From positions 98,687 through 162,686 of the forward strand of contig CAILEM010000010.1 of assembly GCA_903833215.1 (NCBI GenBank): a DNA stretch of 64,000 nucleotides, read 5' to 3'. A program made the translations under genes and the position numbers. Below are positions 36,971 through 45,288 of this stretch, in pieces. This DNA comes from an uncultured Armatimonadota bacterium. Its GTDB lineage: Bacteria; Armatimonadota; Fimbriimonadia; Fimbriimonadales; Fimbriimonadaceae. The notes beneath the pieces are model-generated. The model was not told the DNA's origin. It saw only the letters and a list, made by a program, of their open reading frames with translations, and did not search any database. Position 1 is the stretch's first letter. Each line of letters begins with the position of its first letter.

Positions 36971-37792
36971 ATGCCATATTCAGCAGGTTCGTCAGAAGGG
37001 CTTCCCGAAGCCGCACGTCAACGTTTGGTCGCTATGCGCGGTGGGGAAGGTAAGAAGGGCCTTTTCACCAGTGACCTCTCCATTAACGAGTTTTTGCTTT
37101 GCCAGGAAGCCGGATTTGACCCCGTTGGTCTCGTCATGGGTTCCTCGATTTATCACATCGGCTTCCAATTCAAGAATTTCTATCAGAACCAGGAACTGGA
37201 AGTGTTGTCGCAAGCGATGTACGAGGCTCGCGAACTCGCCATGACGCGAATGGAAGAAGAAGCCGACTTACTCGGTGCCGATGGCATCGTCGGCGTTCGC
37301 CTTGAAGTCACCCGTTACGTATGGGGAGCGTCGATGGCTGAGTTCATGGCCATTGGCACAGCCATCAAGCATCGCGCTGGCGGCAACTATCGCACTCCCG
37401 ATGGTCGTCCCTTCACCTCGGACCTAAGTGGCCAGGATTTCTGGACACTGCTCAAAGCGGGGTACCAGCCAGTTTCTCTCGTCATGGGGAACTGCGTGTA
37501 TCACGTCGCCCACCAAGGCACGCTGCAGGCGATCAAACAGGCTGGAAGGAACATTGAGATGCCCAACTACACACAGGCTCTCTACGACGCCCGGGAACTT
37601 GCTCTGTCAAGGATGCAAGCCGAAGCGGAGAGAGACGGTGCGACCGGTATTGTCGGTGCCCAGGTCAAAGAGAACAGCCATGGCTGGGATAGCCATGTGA
37701 TCGAATATTTCGCGGTAGGAACAGCTGTCCGCCCGATAGAAAATGCTCCAGCTGTTCCAGAGCCATCAATGGTCTTGAGCCTTAATGGCTAG
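36971..37792 (+). CDS. Tandem YbjQ-like (DUF74-like) protein B
   Basis: 273 aa, again two YbjQ-like repeats: GFDPVGLVMGSSIYHIGFQ with EARELAMTRMEEEADLLGADGIVGV, and GYQPVSLVMGNCVYHVAHQ with ARELALSRMQAEAERDGATGIVGA. The VMGxxxYH motif in both repeats offers a conserved His. A good AGGAG lies 9 nt before the ATG. Its TAG stop overlaps the TAG of the convergent gene at 37789. The pair probably arose by duplication and forms a four-repeat complex; that is inference. Confidence 0.82.
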   Translation: MPYSAGSSEGLPEAARQRLVAMRGGEGKKGLFTSDLSINEFLLCQEAGFDPVGLVMGSSIYHIGFQFKNFYQNQELEVLSQAMYEARELAMTRMEEEADLLGADGIVGVRLEVTRYVWGASMAEFMAIGTAIKHRAGGNYRTPDGRPFTSDLSGQDFWTLLKAGYQPVSLVMGNCVYHVAHQGTLQAIKQAGRNIEMPNYTQALYDARELALSRMQAEAERDGATGIVGAQVKENSHGWDSHVIEYFAVGTAVRPIENAPAVPEPSMVLSLNG

Positions 37793-38214
37793 CTCTTCCT
37801 AAACGTCATCGTGGTCGGGCCGTACGAGAACGTCAGAGTCCGACCATCCTTTGAGAGGATGAAGGCCTTGGGGCTTTCAGGCACGCCCGGCTTGGTGGTC
37901 TGGAGCGAAACCTTGCCGTTCGCCTGAGTCCAAGTGCCTCGGACGGGCGGTGGCATCGTGCCTTTCCCGGTCACGATAATCACAAACGAATGGTCGTTCT
38001 TGATCTCAAGCGAAATCGTGTCCTTCTCATGGTCCTTCGCCCGCGCTTCAAGCGTTCGCCGCTGAGCCGGAGCCAAATTTGGCGGCAACTTGCTCATGTC
38101 GTAGCGAATCATTCCGTGCCAAACGCCAACCACCGACCCCGCCGCCAAAGCAGGAACCACAAGAACCGAAAGCAGGGCAGTCGAAACGACCAACTTCACA
38201 AGAGCATTCACCAA
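37789..38214 (-). CDS. Small secreted protein, paralogue of the one at 40671
   Basis: 141 aa with a Sec signal peptide (ALVKLVVSTALLSVLVVPALA). The mature part is a beta-rich domain: GVWHGMIRYDMSKLPP, FVIIVTGKGTMPPPVRGTW, and the C-terminal FSYGPTTMTFRKS. The protein at 40671-41084 has the same layout (GIWHGKVRFDTTKIP ... GSW ... FTEGPVTMSFNR), so they form a paralogous pair about 2.5 kb apart. Function unknown; probably an exported binding or scaffold domain. Confidence 0.78.
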   Translation of the reverse strand: MVNALVKLVVSTALLSVLVVPALAAGSVVGVWHGMIRYDMSKLPPNLAPAQRRTLEARAKDHEKDTISLEIKNDHSFVIIVTGKGTMPPPVRGTWTQANGKVSLQTTKPGVPESPKAFILSKDGRTLTFSYGPTTMTFRKS

Positions 38215-38386
38215 ACCGATATACCCGGAACAGAGAATTGACCTGTGACCAACGGTCGACTTGGCTGGGAAAAATACCGATTTACCTCAATTGCTGACAT
38301 TGACGGCAAAACAAACCCGTGGTTCGTCCTCTACGGCCGGCCGAACGATTCCTGACTCAAACACTCACTAATGGTATACAGCCTAT

Positions 38387-38803
38387 ATGTCGGTCGAGAT
38401 GATTAATATGGTTTGGGTAGGTTCGAGCAAGAAAGGAGTCGTCGGGGAAGCGGTCGTCGCAGAAGCCGATGCGCACGAAGAATTGAGCTTCGAGGTGAGC
38501 AGCGGAAACATATATGCCGATCTTGGGTTCGATGACGCTGAAGAGATGGCTGCAAAGGCGGGTTTCGTGCGCGAAATCCGCCGCACAATGGATCGACGAG
38601 GTCTCACCCAGGTTCATCTTGCGAAAAAAACGGGCGTGGATCAACCATCTTTGTCCAAATTACTTCGAGGGCGCATGAGCAACTTCAGCCTCGATCGATT
38701 GACGCACATGCTACGCGACCTAGGCAGAAACATGACTCTACTCATCGACGAGCAGCTTGATGCTACCGAGACAGGGCTACCAAAAATCACTATCGTGAAT
38801 TAG
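38387..38803 (+). CDS. XRE antitoxin-like protein with a toxin-like N-terminal remnant
   Basis: 138 aa. Residues about 30-125 are a typical HigA-type antitoxin: NIYADLGFDDAEEMAAKAGF, helix-turn-helix RRGLTQVHLAKKTGVDQPSLSKLLRG, then FSLDRLTHMLRDLGRNM. The first 20 residues (MVWVGSSKKG) look instead like the start of the cognate HigB/RelE-type toxin. A deletion seems to have fused the toxin's opening codons to the antitoxin, removing the toxin body. Could still bind DNA. 38804-39070 holds no gene I can support. Confidence 0.72.
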   Translation: MSVEMINMVWVGSSKKGVVGEAVVAEADAHEELSFEVSSGNIYADLGFDDAEEMAAKAGFVREIRRTMDRRGLTQVHLAKKTGVDQPSLSKLLRGRMSNFSLDRLTHMLRDLGRNMTLLIDEQLDATETGLPKITIVN

Positions 38804-39070
38804 TCGACGTCGTACACGAAGTGACATATGCTGGTGGCGACTGCAACCTCAGCCTAATTTCTAGAGCTATCTGGTCAGAAGGTTGTCAGGACGTCCAAAT
38901 AGAAGTGGTGTCCCCCCAAGGTCACTTCCTTAGCATAGTTACAATGAACTGAATCGAACGCGGCCTCGGCCGAAGAGGAGGCATGAAGCGAAATTTGATC
39001 CCATAAAGACGCGAAGTTTCGGCCTTTTCAGAGTTAGGATCTTCAACACCAGCTGTGTCAAGGTGAGAGG

Positions 39071-39916
39071 CTATTTGAGTCGCTTGGCCCTCGTGACCTC
39101 ATCAATATGCTTCTTCGCTTCGGGAAGTGGTTTTCTCGAAATTGGATCACACCGCTCAAATAGCTCATTCCGACATTCCCAACCCGTGGGTAACTCTTGA
39201 GTTTCAACTCCAGCGAAATAGAGTTTGCCTTTCCAAATAGTCCCGAAGAACTTTCCAGGGGAGCCAGGTTTTCGGTAAATACCTACGAGTTGAGGTGGGC
39301 CCTCCGATTGAGGGTCCTTAGATTTGCCGGGAACTAAGTGCGTATTTGGTGGATTCACATGGAGAAGCGCATCGCAAAAGGCTGAGTAAATAGCTCGGCT
39401 GGTGTCAGCGCTATTCGTCTGTCTCCATTCGTTAAATTTGTGATGAACAAACGCAGCCCCTGTGCCGGAAGTGTGCATGATCGCTGATTGGATCGGACCT
39501 GACAAATCTCTAAAATTAACACCTGCAGGGGTTGCACTCAGAACTGCAAAACAGAACTTACCGGTGTCGAGCCGAAATGCAAGGGCAACCTCAAAATCCG
39601 AGTCATGAGTCGGTGGTGCCGATGAAATCGCTGTGTATGTGAATTCGGATAGCGAAGTCAAAAACGAATGGCTATCGATTGCTCCACTCAGAATTGCCTC
39701 ACCATAAGCTATTAGCCGGGGGATCAGATGCGCCGCATAGAAAGACGAACCGACATATCCTGCAAGAAGCGGGGCACTAGTTGAGCAATAAGCTTTTTGT
39801 CCAACGTCCCACACTTCAGTCAGGTCTGGCGAGTTTGAAAGTCGACTGTCGGTGGCAATGTAGGCCGAAGCAACGCCATGTGAGTCAACTCCAGCCCAAA
39901 GTAGTAAAGTCGACAT
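39071..39916 (-). CDS. Proteasome-like Ntn-hydrolase family protein of unknown role
   Basis: 281 aa, no signal peptide. The opening MSTLLLWAGVDSHG followed by AYIATDSRLS matches the first strands and the Asp-Ser-Arg motif of proteasome/HslV-type beta subunits. Removal of Met would expose Ser2, with Thr3 next, as a candidate N-terminal nucleophile. The C-terminal third (KFFGTIWKGKLYFAGVETQELP) is not HslV-like. The AT-rich promoter contains TATATA 7 nt upstream. It stands between two decayed antitoxin genes. Family assignment is by motif only. Confidence 0.68.
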   Translation of the reverse strand: MSTLLLWAGVDSHGVASAYIATDSRLSNSPDLTEVWDVGQKAYCSTSAPLLAGYVGSSFYAAHLIPRLIAYGEAILSGAIDSHSFLTSLSEFTYTAISSAPPTHDSDFEVALAFRLDTGKFCFAVLSATPAGVNFRDLSGPIQSAIMHTSGTGAAFVHHKFNEWRQTNSADTSRAIYSAFCDALLHVNPPNTHLVPGKSKDPQSEGPPQLVGIYRKPGSPGKFFGTIWKGKLYFAGVETQELPTGWECRNELFERCDPISRKPLPEAKKHIDEVTRAKRLK

Positions 39917-39990
39917 TTTCTGCTATATACTATATACGGTTGCGGTGGCACTCAATGTGATCGCAACTCCGCCCATTAGATCGAGGTGAT

Positions 39991-40019
39991 CCGCCTTGCC
40001 AGCATTGCTGGCAAGGCGG
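39991..40019. other. Perfect 13-bp stem-loop upstream of the Ntn-hydrolase gene
   Basis: CCGCCTTGCCAGC, loop ATT, GCTGGCAAGGCGG. No T-run on either side, so more likely a regulatory or repeat hairpin than a terminator. It lies about 75 bp upstream of the start at 39916. Confidence 0.6.
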
Positions 40020-40199
40020 GGTGGTTTATGGGGTCGGTTTCCAATTGTTTCTAGTTGTGGGTGCGATCCCGAGAAAGCGGAGTTCCTTGCGGAAATCGAA
40101 GAGTTTTCCTTGTATCCGTTAAAAGTCATAATCCGTTCAGGGTCATTTCGGCAACCCCCTTGACACCGAAGGAAAAGCGAGGCGATCCAACGAGCTGGA

Positions 40200-40563
40200 A
40201 TGCGTAAAGAGTGCGACTTTTCGAAAGGATTGCAAGGCAAGCACGCTTCACAGGCCGCTCAGGGCCCGAATATCATTCGACTAGATCCCGATGTTGCCGA
40301 CGTCTTCCACGACTTGAGCCTGCCTGACGCCGATGAACTTCTCGCGAAATCGAAGTTAGCAATCGCGATCGAAGCCAAAGAAAAGGGCTCGTGGCCTAAC
40401 CCAGCGAGAAGCAGCACGATTGATGGGACTGGATCAACCCAAGGTGTCGCAGATTATTCGAGGTCATCTGACCGATTTTTCTACCGACAAGTTGATGAAG
40501 TGCATAACACGGTTGGGTTTGGAGGTCGATGTCGTCGTTCACAAGTTCGACGCGACTTCATAG
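40200..40563 (+). pseudogene. Frameshifted XRE antitoxin gene
   Basis: The first 60 codons (MRKECDFSKGLQGKH ... ELLAKSKLAIAIEA) open like a BrnA/HTH antitoxin. After an A/G run near 40377-40388 the homologous frame moves by one base: reading from 40396 gives LTQREAARLMGLDQPKVSQ, IIRGHLTDFSTDKLM and LGLEVDVVVHK, stopping at 40561-40563. In the original frame the sequence becomes low-quality. A one-base insertion explains it. No toxin gene remains beside it. Confidence 0.78.
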
Positions 40564-40609
40564 GACATCGGCTCAGTCAAAGTTGCCTACGTCTAGCACG
40601 ACCGAGCGG

Positions 40610-40648
40610 AAACAAAATCGGGTTCGCCGCAACTTGGCGGCGAACCCG
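40610..40648 (-). terminator. Intrinsic terminator for the 40671-41084 gene
   Basis: CGGGTTCGCCGC (40619-40630) and GCGGCGAACCCG (40637-40648) form a perfect 12-bp stem with a 6-nt loop. In the minus direction it is followed by ATTTTGTTT. Confidence 0.88.
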
Positions 40649-40670
40649 GTGCATCGTTTAGACCGAAACC

Positions 40671-41084
40671 TTAGCGATTGAACGACATGGTGACAGGGCC
40701 TTCCGTGAAGGAGAAGCTCTTCGTGTCAGCGGTCAGCGTGAACGTTCGTGGTGTGCCTGGCTTACCAGCCATGCTAGGGGTGATCGTGATCTTGTTTCCG
40801 GCTTGCGACCAAGAACCAGTAACAGTTGGTACCGGCTTTGGTGCGCCAATCACGATCATGGAGTAGGTGTGGTCTCCCTTTACGGTCAAGGTGAGTTTGA
40901 CGTTCTCCTGCGCCTTTACCATCGACATCAGCTTCTGGCGATCAGCGGCATTCTGTGTTGGGATCTTCGTCGTATCAAATCGAACCTTGCCGTGCCAGAT
41001 CCCGGTGACGGGTCCCGCGACGGCTGCAGCAGCAAAAATAGCGAGCGCCACGAGCACGGAGCCAGCCTTTAGAAATCTCTTCAT
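40671..41084 (-). CDS. Small secreted protein, paralogue of the one at 37789
   Basis: 137 aa from the ATG at 41084 (MKRFLKAGSVLV). Sec signal peptide ending VAGP, then a beta-rich domain with GIWHGKVRFDTTKIP, MIVIGAPKPVPTVTGSWSQAG and FTEGPVTMSFNR, matching the paralogue motif by motif. TATAAA lies 6 nt upstream of this ATG, which supports it over a longer frame. Function unknown. Confidence 0.78.
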   Translation of the reverse strand: MKRFLKAGSVLVALAIFAAAAVAGPVTGIWHGKVRFDTTKIPTQNAADRQKLMSMVKAQENVKLTLTVKGDHTYSMIVIGAPKPVPTVTGSWSQAGNKITITPSMAGKPGTPRTFTLTADTKSFSFTEGPVTMSFNR

Positions 41085-41149
41085 CAGGCATTTATACCCC
41101 TCGCTCGTGGCGACCGTTCCCGATGGCGGCAATGTTGCCGCCACCATAC

Positions 41150-42088
41150 CTACTTTTCGAATGCGCCGTCTTTAATCCAACTGCCGATCAAGTCGATATC
41201 GGACTGAGACAGTGAACCGTTGGGTGGCATCTGTGGCTTGCCAGCAGCCTTGAGATAGGCCATCAATGGGCTATTGTCAGGGTCACCAACGATGATCTCC
41301 TTTCCGCTGCGTCCGCCTGCCATGGTGGCTGCGTACGAAGTCAAATCAAGACCCGCTTTCGGTCTACCCGCGTTGTGGCAGCCGCCGCAGTTTGTCTGGA
41401 AGATTGTGGCGACCTTCTCGTACGTGACTCCAGCATGCTTTGCGTTAGGATCGACTTTCTTTGCGCCGTCCGGAATCGAGAACTCAAAGTCCGCGTCATG
41501 AGCAGGATCTTTGGAGATGGCGAGCTCTTTCGCTAGGATAATCGTGCTCTTATCGGCCGAATCCTTCAGTGAGACTCCGCGAGCAACTCCGAGCGCCTGA
41601 TCGACAAAGAACGTTGCAGTGCGCTCTGGCTTGCCTGCCAAAGTGAGGCTAACGTCTTCGACTGCCTTGCCCTTGACCATATGCTTCGTGCCGACCTTCT
41701 GGCCAGTCGTGTTCTTGAATGGCTCTTTCGCAAAGAAGCCTGCCCAAGGCAGAACCGCATCGCGCTTCAGGAATGCTTTGAGGTCATCTTCTGTCTGTGT
41801 CGCTTGCGAGTAGCTGTTATCCGACTTTTTGTAAGTCCAAATTGTCGCGCCGTTGGCGACAACGACTTCGTCTGGAGTCTCAAGCCGGAACTTGGACGGT
41901 TTGGCGAGCTTTAACTTGTAGTCTGCAGGTCCGCCGGGCAAGTTTTGAACGGTGAATTCCGCGCTCAAAACGGTAGATGTCTGAAGTTGTTTGGTGTGCT
42001 TCTCAAGCAACGAGTCCGCCGACCCGGACTGAGCCGCGATCACAGCCCCAATAATGCCTGTAAGTCCGATAAGGAAAGGGATTTTCAT
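41150..42088 (-). CDS. Secreted LolA/DUF2092-like protein fused to cytochrome c
   Basis: 312 aa from the ATG at 42088 (MKIPFLIGLTGIIGA signal peptide). Residues about 25-215 resemble the LolA/DUF2092 half-barrel (TVLSAEFTVQNLPGG, KLAKPSKFRLETPDE, WTYKKSDNSYSQ). Residues about 220-312 are a small c-type cytochrome with the heme motif CGGCH and a methionine in KPQMPPNGSLS as likely axial ligand, as in planctomycete-type cytochrome domains. A periplasmic redox role is inferred. The protein at 62429 has the same N-terminal domain fused to thioredoxin. Confidence 0.83.
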   Translation of the reverse strand: MKIPFLIGLTGIIGAVIAAQSGSADSLLEKHTKQLQTSTVLSAEFTVQNLPGGPADYKLKLAKPSKFRLETPDEVVVANGATIWTYKKSDNSYSQATQTEDDLKAFLKRDAVLPWAGFFAKEPFKNTTGQKVGTKHMVKGKAVEDVSLTLAGKPERTATFFVDQALGVARGVSLKDSADKSTIILAKELAISKDPAHDADFEFSIPDGAKKVDPNAKHAGVTYEKVATIFQTNCGGCHNAGRPKAGLDLTSYAATMAGGRSGKEIIVGDPDNSPLMAYLKAAGKPQMPPNGSLSQSDIDLIGSWIKDGAFEK

Positions 42089-42200
42089 AGTTTCGACCCA
42101 GAACCGCCAAATGGCGCCTAGATTATGATGCGCAACTGCCATCGGCAGTATCCCTAAGAATACGCTAAGTTCAAATTGCCCGTTACCGCACAAAGCAAAT

Positions 42201-42230
42201 CAGGAGCCAAGGAAAAATCCTTGGCTCCTG
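42201..42230. terminator. Hairpin between ppdK and the cytochrome gene
   Basis: CAGGAGCCAAGGA and TCCTTGGCTCCTG form a perfect 13-bp stem with a 4-A loop, downstream of the ppdK stop on the minus strand. Flanking T-runs are modest on both sides. Confidence 0.78.
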
Positions 42231-42263
42231 ATTTCGTTCTATCCGTCAAAAACGGCCCTCGAC

Positions 42264-44960
42264 TTATTTGTCGTTGGTGCCTTTGACTTTGTGCTGGATG
42301 GCAGCCTGTGCAGCGGCCAATCGAGCGATGGGTACTCGGAATGGGGAGCAGCTCACGTAATCGAGACCGATTTCGTGGCAGAAGAAGATCGACTCAGGAT
42401 CTCCACCATGCTCGCCGCAGATACCGCACTTGAGGCCGTTGCGGACGCCGCGACCTTCGGTAACCGCCATGCGCATGAGTCGACCAACACCAACGGTGTC
42501 GAGCGTCTCAAACGGATTGCGGACCAAGATCTTCTGGTCGGCATAGATTCCAAGGAACTTGCCTTCGGCGTCGTCTCGGCTGAAGCCGAACGTCGTCTGG
42601 GTCAAGTCGTTGGTACCGAAGGAGAAGAACTGGGCTTGCTCGGCAATCTCGGCCGCCGTAAGGGCTGCACGAGGAAGCTCGATCATCGTTCCGAACATGT
42701 AAGGAATCTCGACGCCCTGCTCTTCGACGATCTTCTTGGCTTCGGCTTCGAGCTGTGCTTGCACAACCTTGAGCTCGTTAACGGTGCTGACCAGAGGAAT
42801 CATGATCTCTGGGTACACCTGCTTGCCAGCCTTGATGAGCTTGGCCGCAGCCTGAAGGATTGCTCGCGTCTGCATGACGACGAGGCCAGGGAATACGATG
42901 GAAAGGCGAACGCCGCGCAATCCGAGCATCGGGTTCGATTCCTTCATCGCTTCCACTGCGTGAAGCATCTTCGTCTTCTCTTCGAGCTCAGCCGCCAATT
43001 CGGTCTGGCCGAATTCGATCTTGACCTTAAGTTCGGTTGTTTCTCGAACCAACTGCTCGAAGTTCGGGAGGAACTCGTGAAGAGGTGGGTCGATGAGACG
43101 AACCGTAACCGGCTTGCCTTGCATAACCTCGAAGATGCCTTCGAAGTCGCCTTGCTGAACGATCTGGAGCTTGTCGAGAGCAGCCTGTCGAACCGCTTCG
43201 TCCTTCGTGAGGATCATCTCCTGCACGATTGGAAGTCGATCTGGCTCGAAGAACATGTGCTCGGTTCGGCAGAGGCCGATGCCTTCTGCGCCGAAATCAA
43301 TGGCCTGCTGCGCGTCGCGGGGGTTGTCTGCGTTCGTACGAATCTTCATCGTACGAGCGGCATCAGCCCAGCTCATCAGTTCGCCGAGCGAACCGCTGAC
43401 TTCTGGAGCGATCAGGTCAAGTCCACCGAGATAAACGTTTCCGGTGGAACCGTCCATCGTGATGATGTCGCCTTCGTTAACGACGGTGTCGCCAACTTTG
43501 AACATACGCTTCTGGGTATCGACGGCGAGAGCTTGAGTACCAGCAACGCATGGGATTCCGAATCCGCGGGCAACAACTGCTGCGTGCGAAGTCTTTCCAC
43601 CGCGTGCGGTAAGAACGCCCTGCGAAGCCATCATTCCATGAACGTCGTCAGGATTGGTTTCATCGCGAACGAGGATGACCTTCTGGCCCTCTCCGCCGTG
43701 ACCGCCGAGTTTGGCGGCTGTGTCGGCATCAAAAACGGCCTTTCCAACCGCTGCGCCAGGCGAAGCAGCCAGACCGGTTGCCAGCAGGGTGGCTGCGGCG
43801 ATGGAGTCTGGGTTGATTCGTGGGTGGAGAAGCTGATCAAGGTGCGATGCTGTGATGCGCGAAAGAGCTTCGTCTGTGGTGATCAGTCCTTCGTGAACCA
43901 TGTCGACCGCGATCTTGACCGCCGCTGGGCCGGTTCGCTTTCCACTTCGGCACTGAAGCATAAATAGCTTGTTGTGCTCGATGGTGAACTCGAGGTCCTG
44001 CATGTCTCGATAGTGATTCTCGAGAGTCTGGGACATCTCCATGAACTGTCGGAAGACTTCTGGGTCTTGCTTACCAAGTTCGGAAATGGGCACCGGGGTT
44101 CGAACGCCAGCAACGACGTCTTCGCCTTGTGCGTTCATCAGGTACTCGCCGAATACTTCGTGCGTACCGACCGATGGGTCGCGCGTGAACGCAACGCCGG
44201 TGCCGCAGTCTTCGCCTGCGTTTCCGTAAACCATCGACTGGATGTTTACAGCGGTTCCGATCTCATCGGGGATCTTCTCCTTACGTCGGTAGAAGATGGC
44301 TCGATCGTTGTTCCAAGAGCGGAAAACGGCTTCGATCGAGAGGGCAAGCTGCTCGTATGGATCGGTGGGGAAGTCTCGTCCCGTGTGATCCTTCACGTGC
44401 TTGAGGAACAGTCCGCAGATCTCTTCAAGATGCTCAGCGGTGAGGTCGAGGTCAGACGTCGCGCCAACCTTGGCCTTATATCCAGCGAAGATTTCTTCGT
44501 CAAAGCCGTGCTTGCTGAGATCGAACGACACGTCGGAGAACATCATGATGAACCGACGATAAGAGTCGTAAACGAACCGGGGGTTACCGGTTTCTTCGAT
44601 CATGGCCTGAAGTGTCGTTGGGTTCAAGCCCAGGTTAAGGACGGTGTCCATCATGCCTGGCATCGAGAATTTGGCGCCGCTACGAACGGATACAAGCAGG
44701 GGTAGCTTTGATCCACCGAAGGTGCGACCCATTTGAGCTTCAAGATCGGCGACGGCGACTTTAATTTCGTCCATCAAACCGGCGGGAAGAGCTTTTCCGG
44801 CTTCGTAATATTCTGTACAAACCTCGGTCGTGATCGTGAATCCGGGGGGTACAGGCAGACCGATGTTGGTCATTTCACAGAGATTCGCTCCCTTGCCGCC
44901 AAGGAGGTCTCGCATTGTGGCGTTCCCTTCACGGAAGAGGTACACGCGCTTGTTACTCAT
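42264..44960 (-). CDS. ppdK: Pyruvate, phosphate dikinase
   Basis: Interconverts pyruvate + ATP + Pi with PEP + AMP + PPi. 898 aa from the ATG at 44960 (MSNKRVYLFREGNATMRDLLGGKGAN split across the ATP-grasp start). Domain order: ATP-grasp nucleotide domain, the phosphohistidine domain with GGKTSHAAVVARG, and the PEP-utilising barrel with SFGTNDLTQTTFGFSRDD and the catalytic Cys in GICGEHGG. AGGAGA lies 10 nt before this ATG; a longer frame to 45056 is not supported. With pckG it gives two routes to PEP. Confidence 0.96.
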   Translation of the reverse strand: MSNKRVYLFREGNATMRDLLGGKGANLCEMTNIGLPVPPGFTITTEVCTEYYEAGKALPAGLMDEIKVAVADLEAQMGRTFGGSKLPLLVSVRSGAKFSMPGMMDTVLNLGLNPTTLQAMIEETGNPRFVYDSYRRFIMMFSDVSFDLSKHGFDEEIFAGYKAKVGATSDLDLTAEHLEEICGLFLKHVKDHTGRDFPTDPYEQLALSIEAVFRSWNNDRAIFYRRKEKIPDEIGTAVNIQSMVYGNAGEDCGTGVAFTRDPSVGTHEVFGEYLMNAQGEDVVAGVRTPVPISELGKQDPEVFRQFMEMSQTLENHYRDMQDLEFTIEHNKLFMLQCRSGKRTGPAAVKIAVDMVHEGLITTDEALSRITASHLDQLLHPRINPDSIAAATLLATGLAASPGAAVGKAVFDADTAAKLGGHGGEGQKVILVRDETNPDDVHGMMASQGVLTARGGKTSHAAVVARGFGIPCVAGTQALAVDTQKRMFKVGDTVVNEGDIITMDGSTGNVYLGGLDLIAPEVSGSLGELMSWADAARTMKIRTNADNPRDAQQAIDFGAEGIGLCRTEHMFFEPDRLPIVQEMILTKDEAVRQAALDKLQIVQQGDFEGIFEVMQGKPVTVRLIDPPLHEFLPNFEQLVRETTELKVKIEFGQTELAAELEEKTKMLHAVEAMKESNPMLGLRGVRLSIVFPGLVVMQTRAILQAAAKLIKAGKQVYPEIMIPLVSTVNELKVVQAQLEAEAKKIVEEQGVEIPYMFGTMIELPRAALTAAEIAEQAQFFSFGTNDLTQTTFGFSRDDAEGKFLGIYADQKILVRNPFETLDTVGVGRLMRMAVTEGRGVRNGLKCGICGEHGGDPESIFFCHEIGLDYVSCSPFRVPIARLAAAQAAIQHKVKGTNDK

Positions 44961-45288
44961 TTTTTTGGGGTCTCCTAGTTTTAGGTGTGCTCCGAACGCA
45001 ACGACACTGGCGGTCCAGAACTCAGACAAACGTCCAAGTTTACCGCCGTCTGGCAAGTGAGAACGCTCCGTCGGAGAGGTTGTTTCAAACAGCAGTGTTT
45101 GTGCGCCATCTCCCTTAATGTAGAGAAGCTTGTTTTTGGGACTTGTAGAGCGGTGCTTCCTAAAAATCCCACAGAAATGCGCCTAGCGGTAACAAGTTGG
45201 CCACAGTATGGGTATTTATCCAGTGACCGGTAGCCGGAGCATCGCATTAAGGTCTCAAGGCAGCAACCGGCAGAGGAGCGTAATCTAT

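Noticed and set aside
42291..43967. 558-codon open frame on the plus strand
   Set aside because: It lies entirely antisense to ppdK; the long openness follows from codon bias of the real gene. The translation has no recognisable domain.
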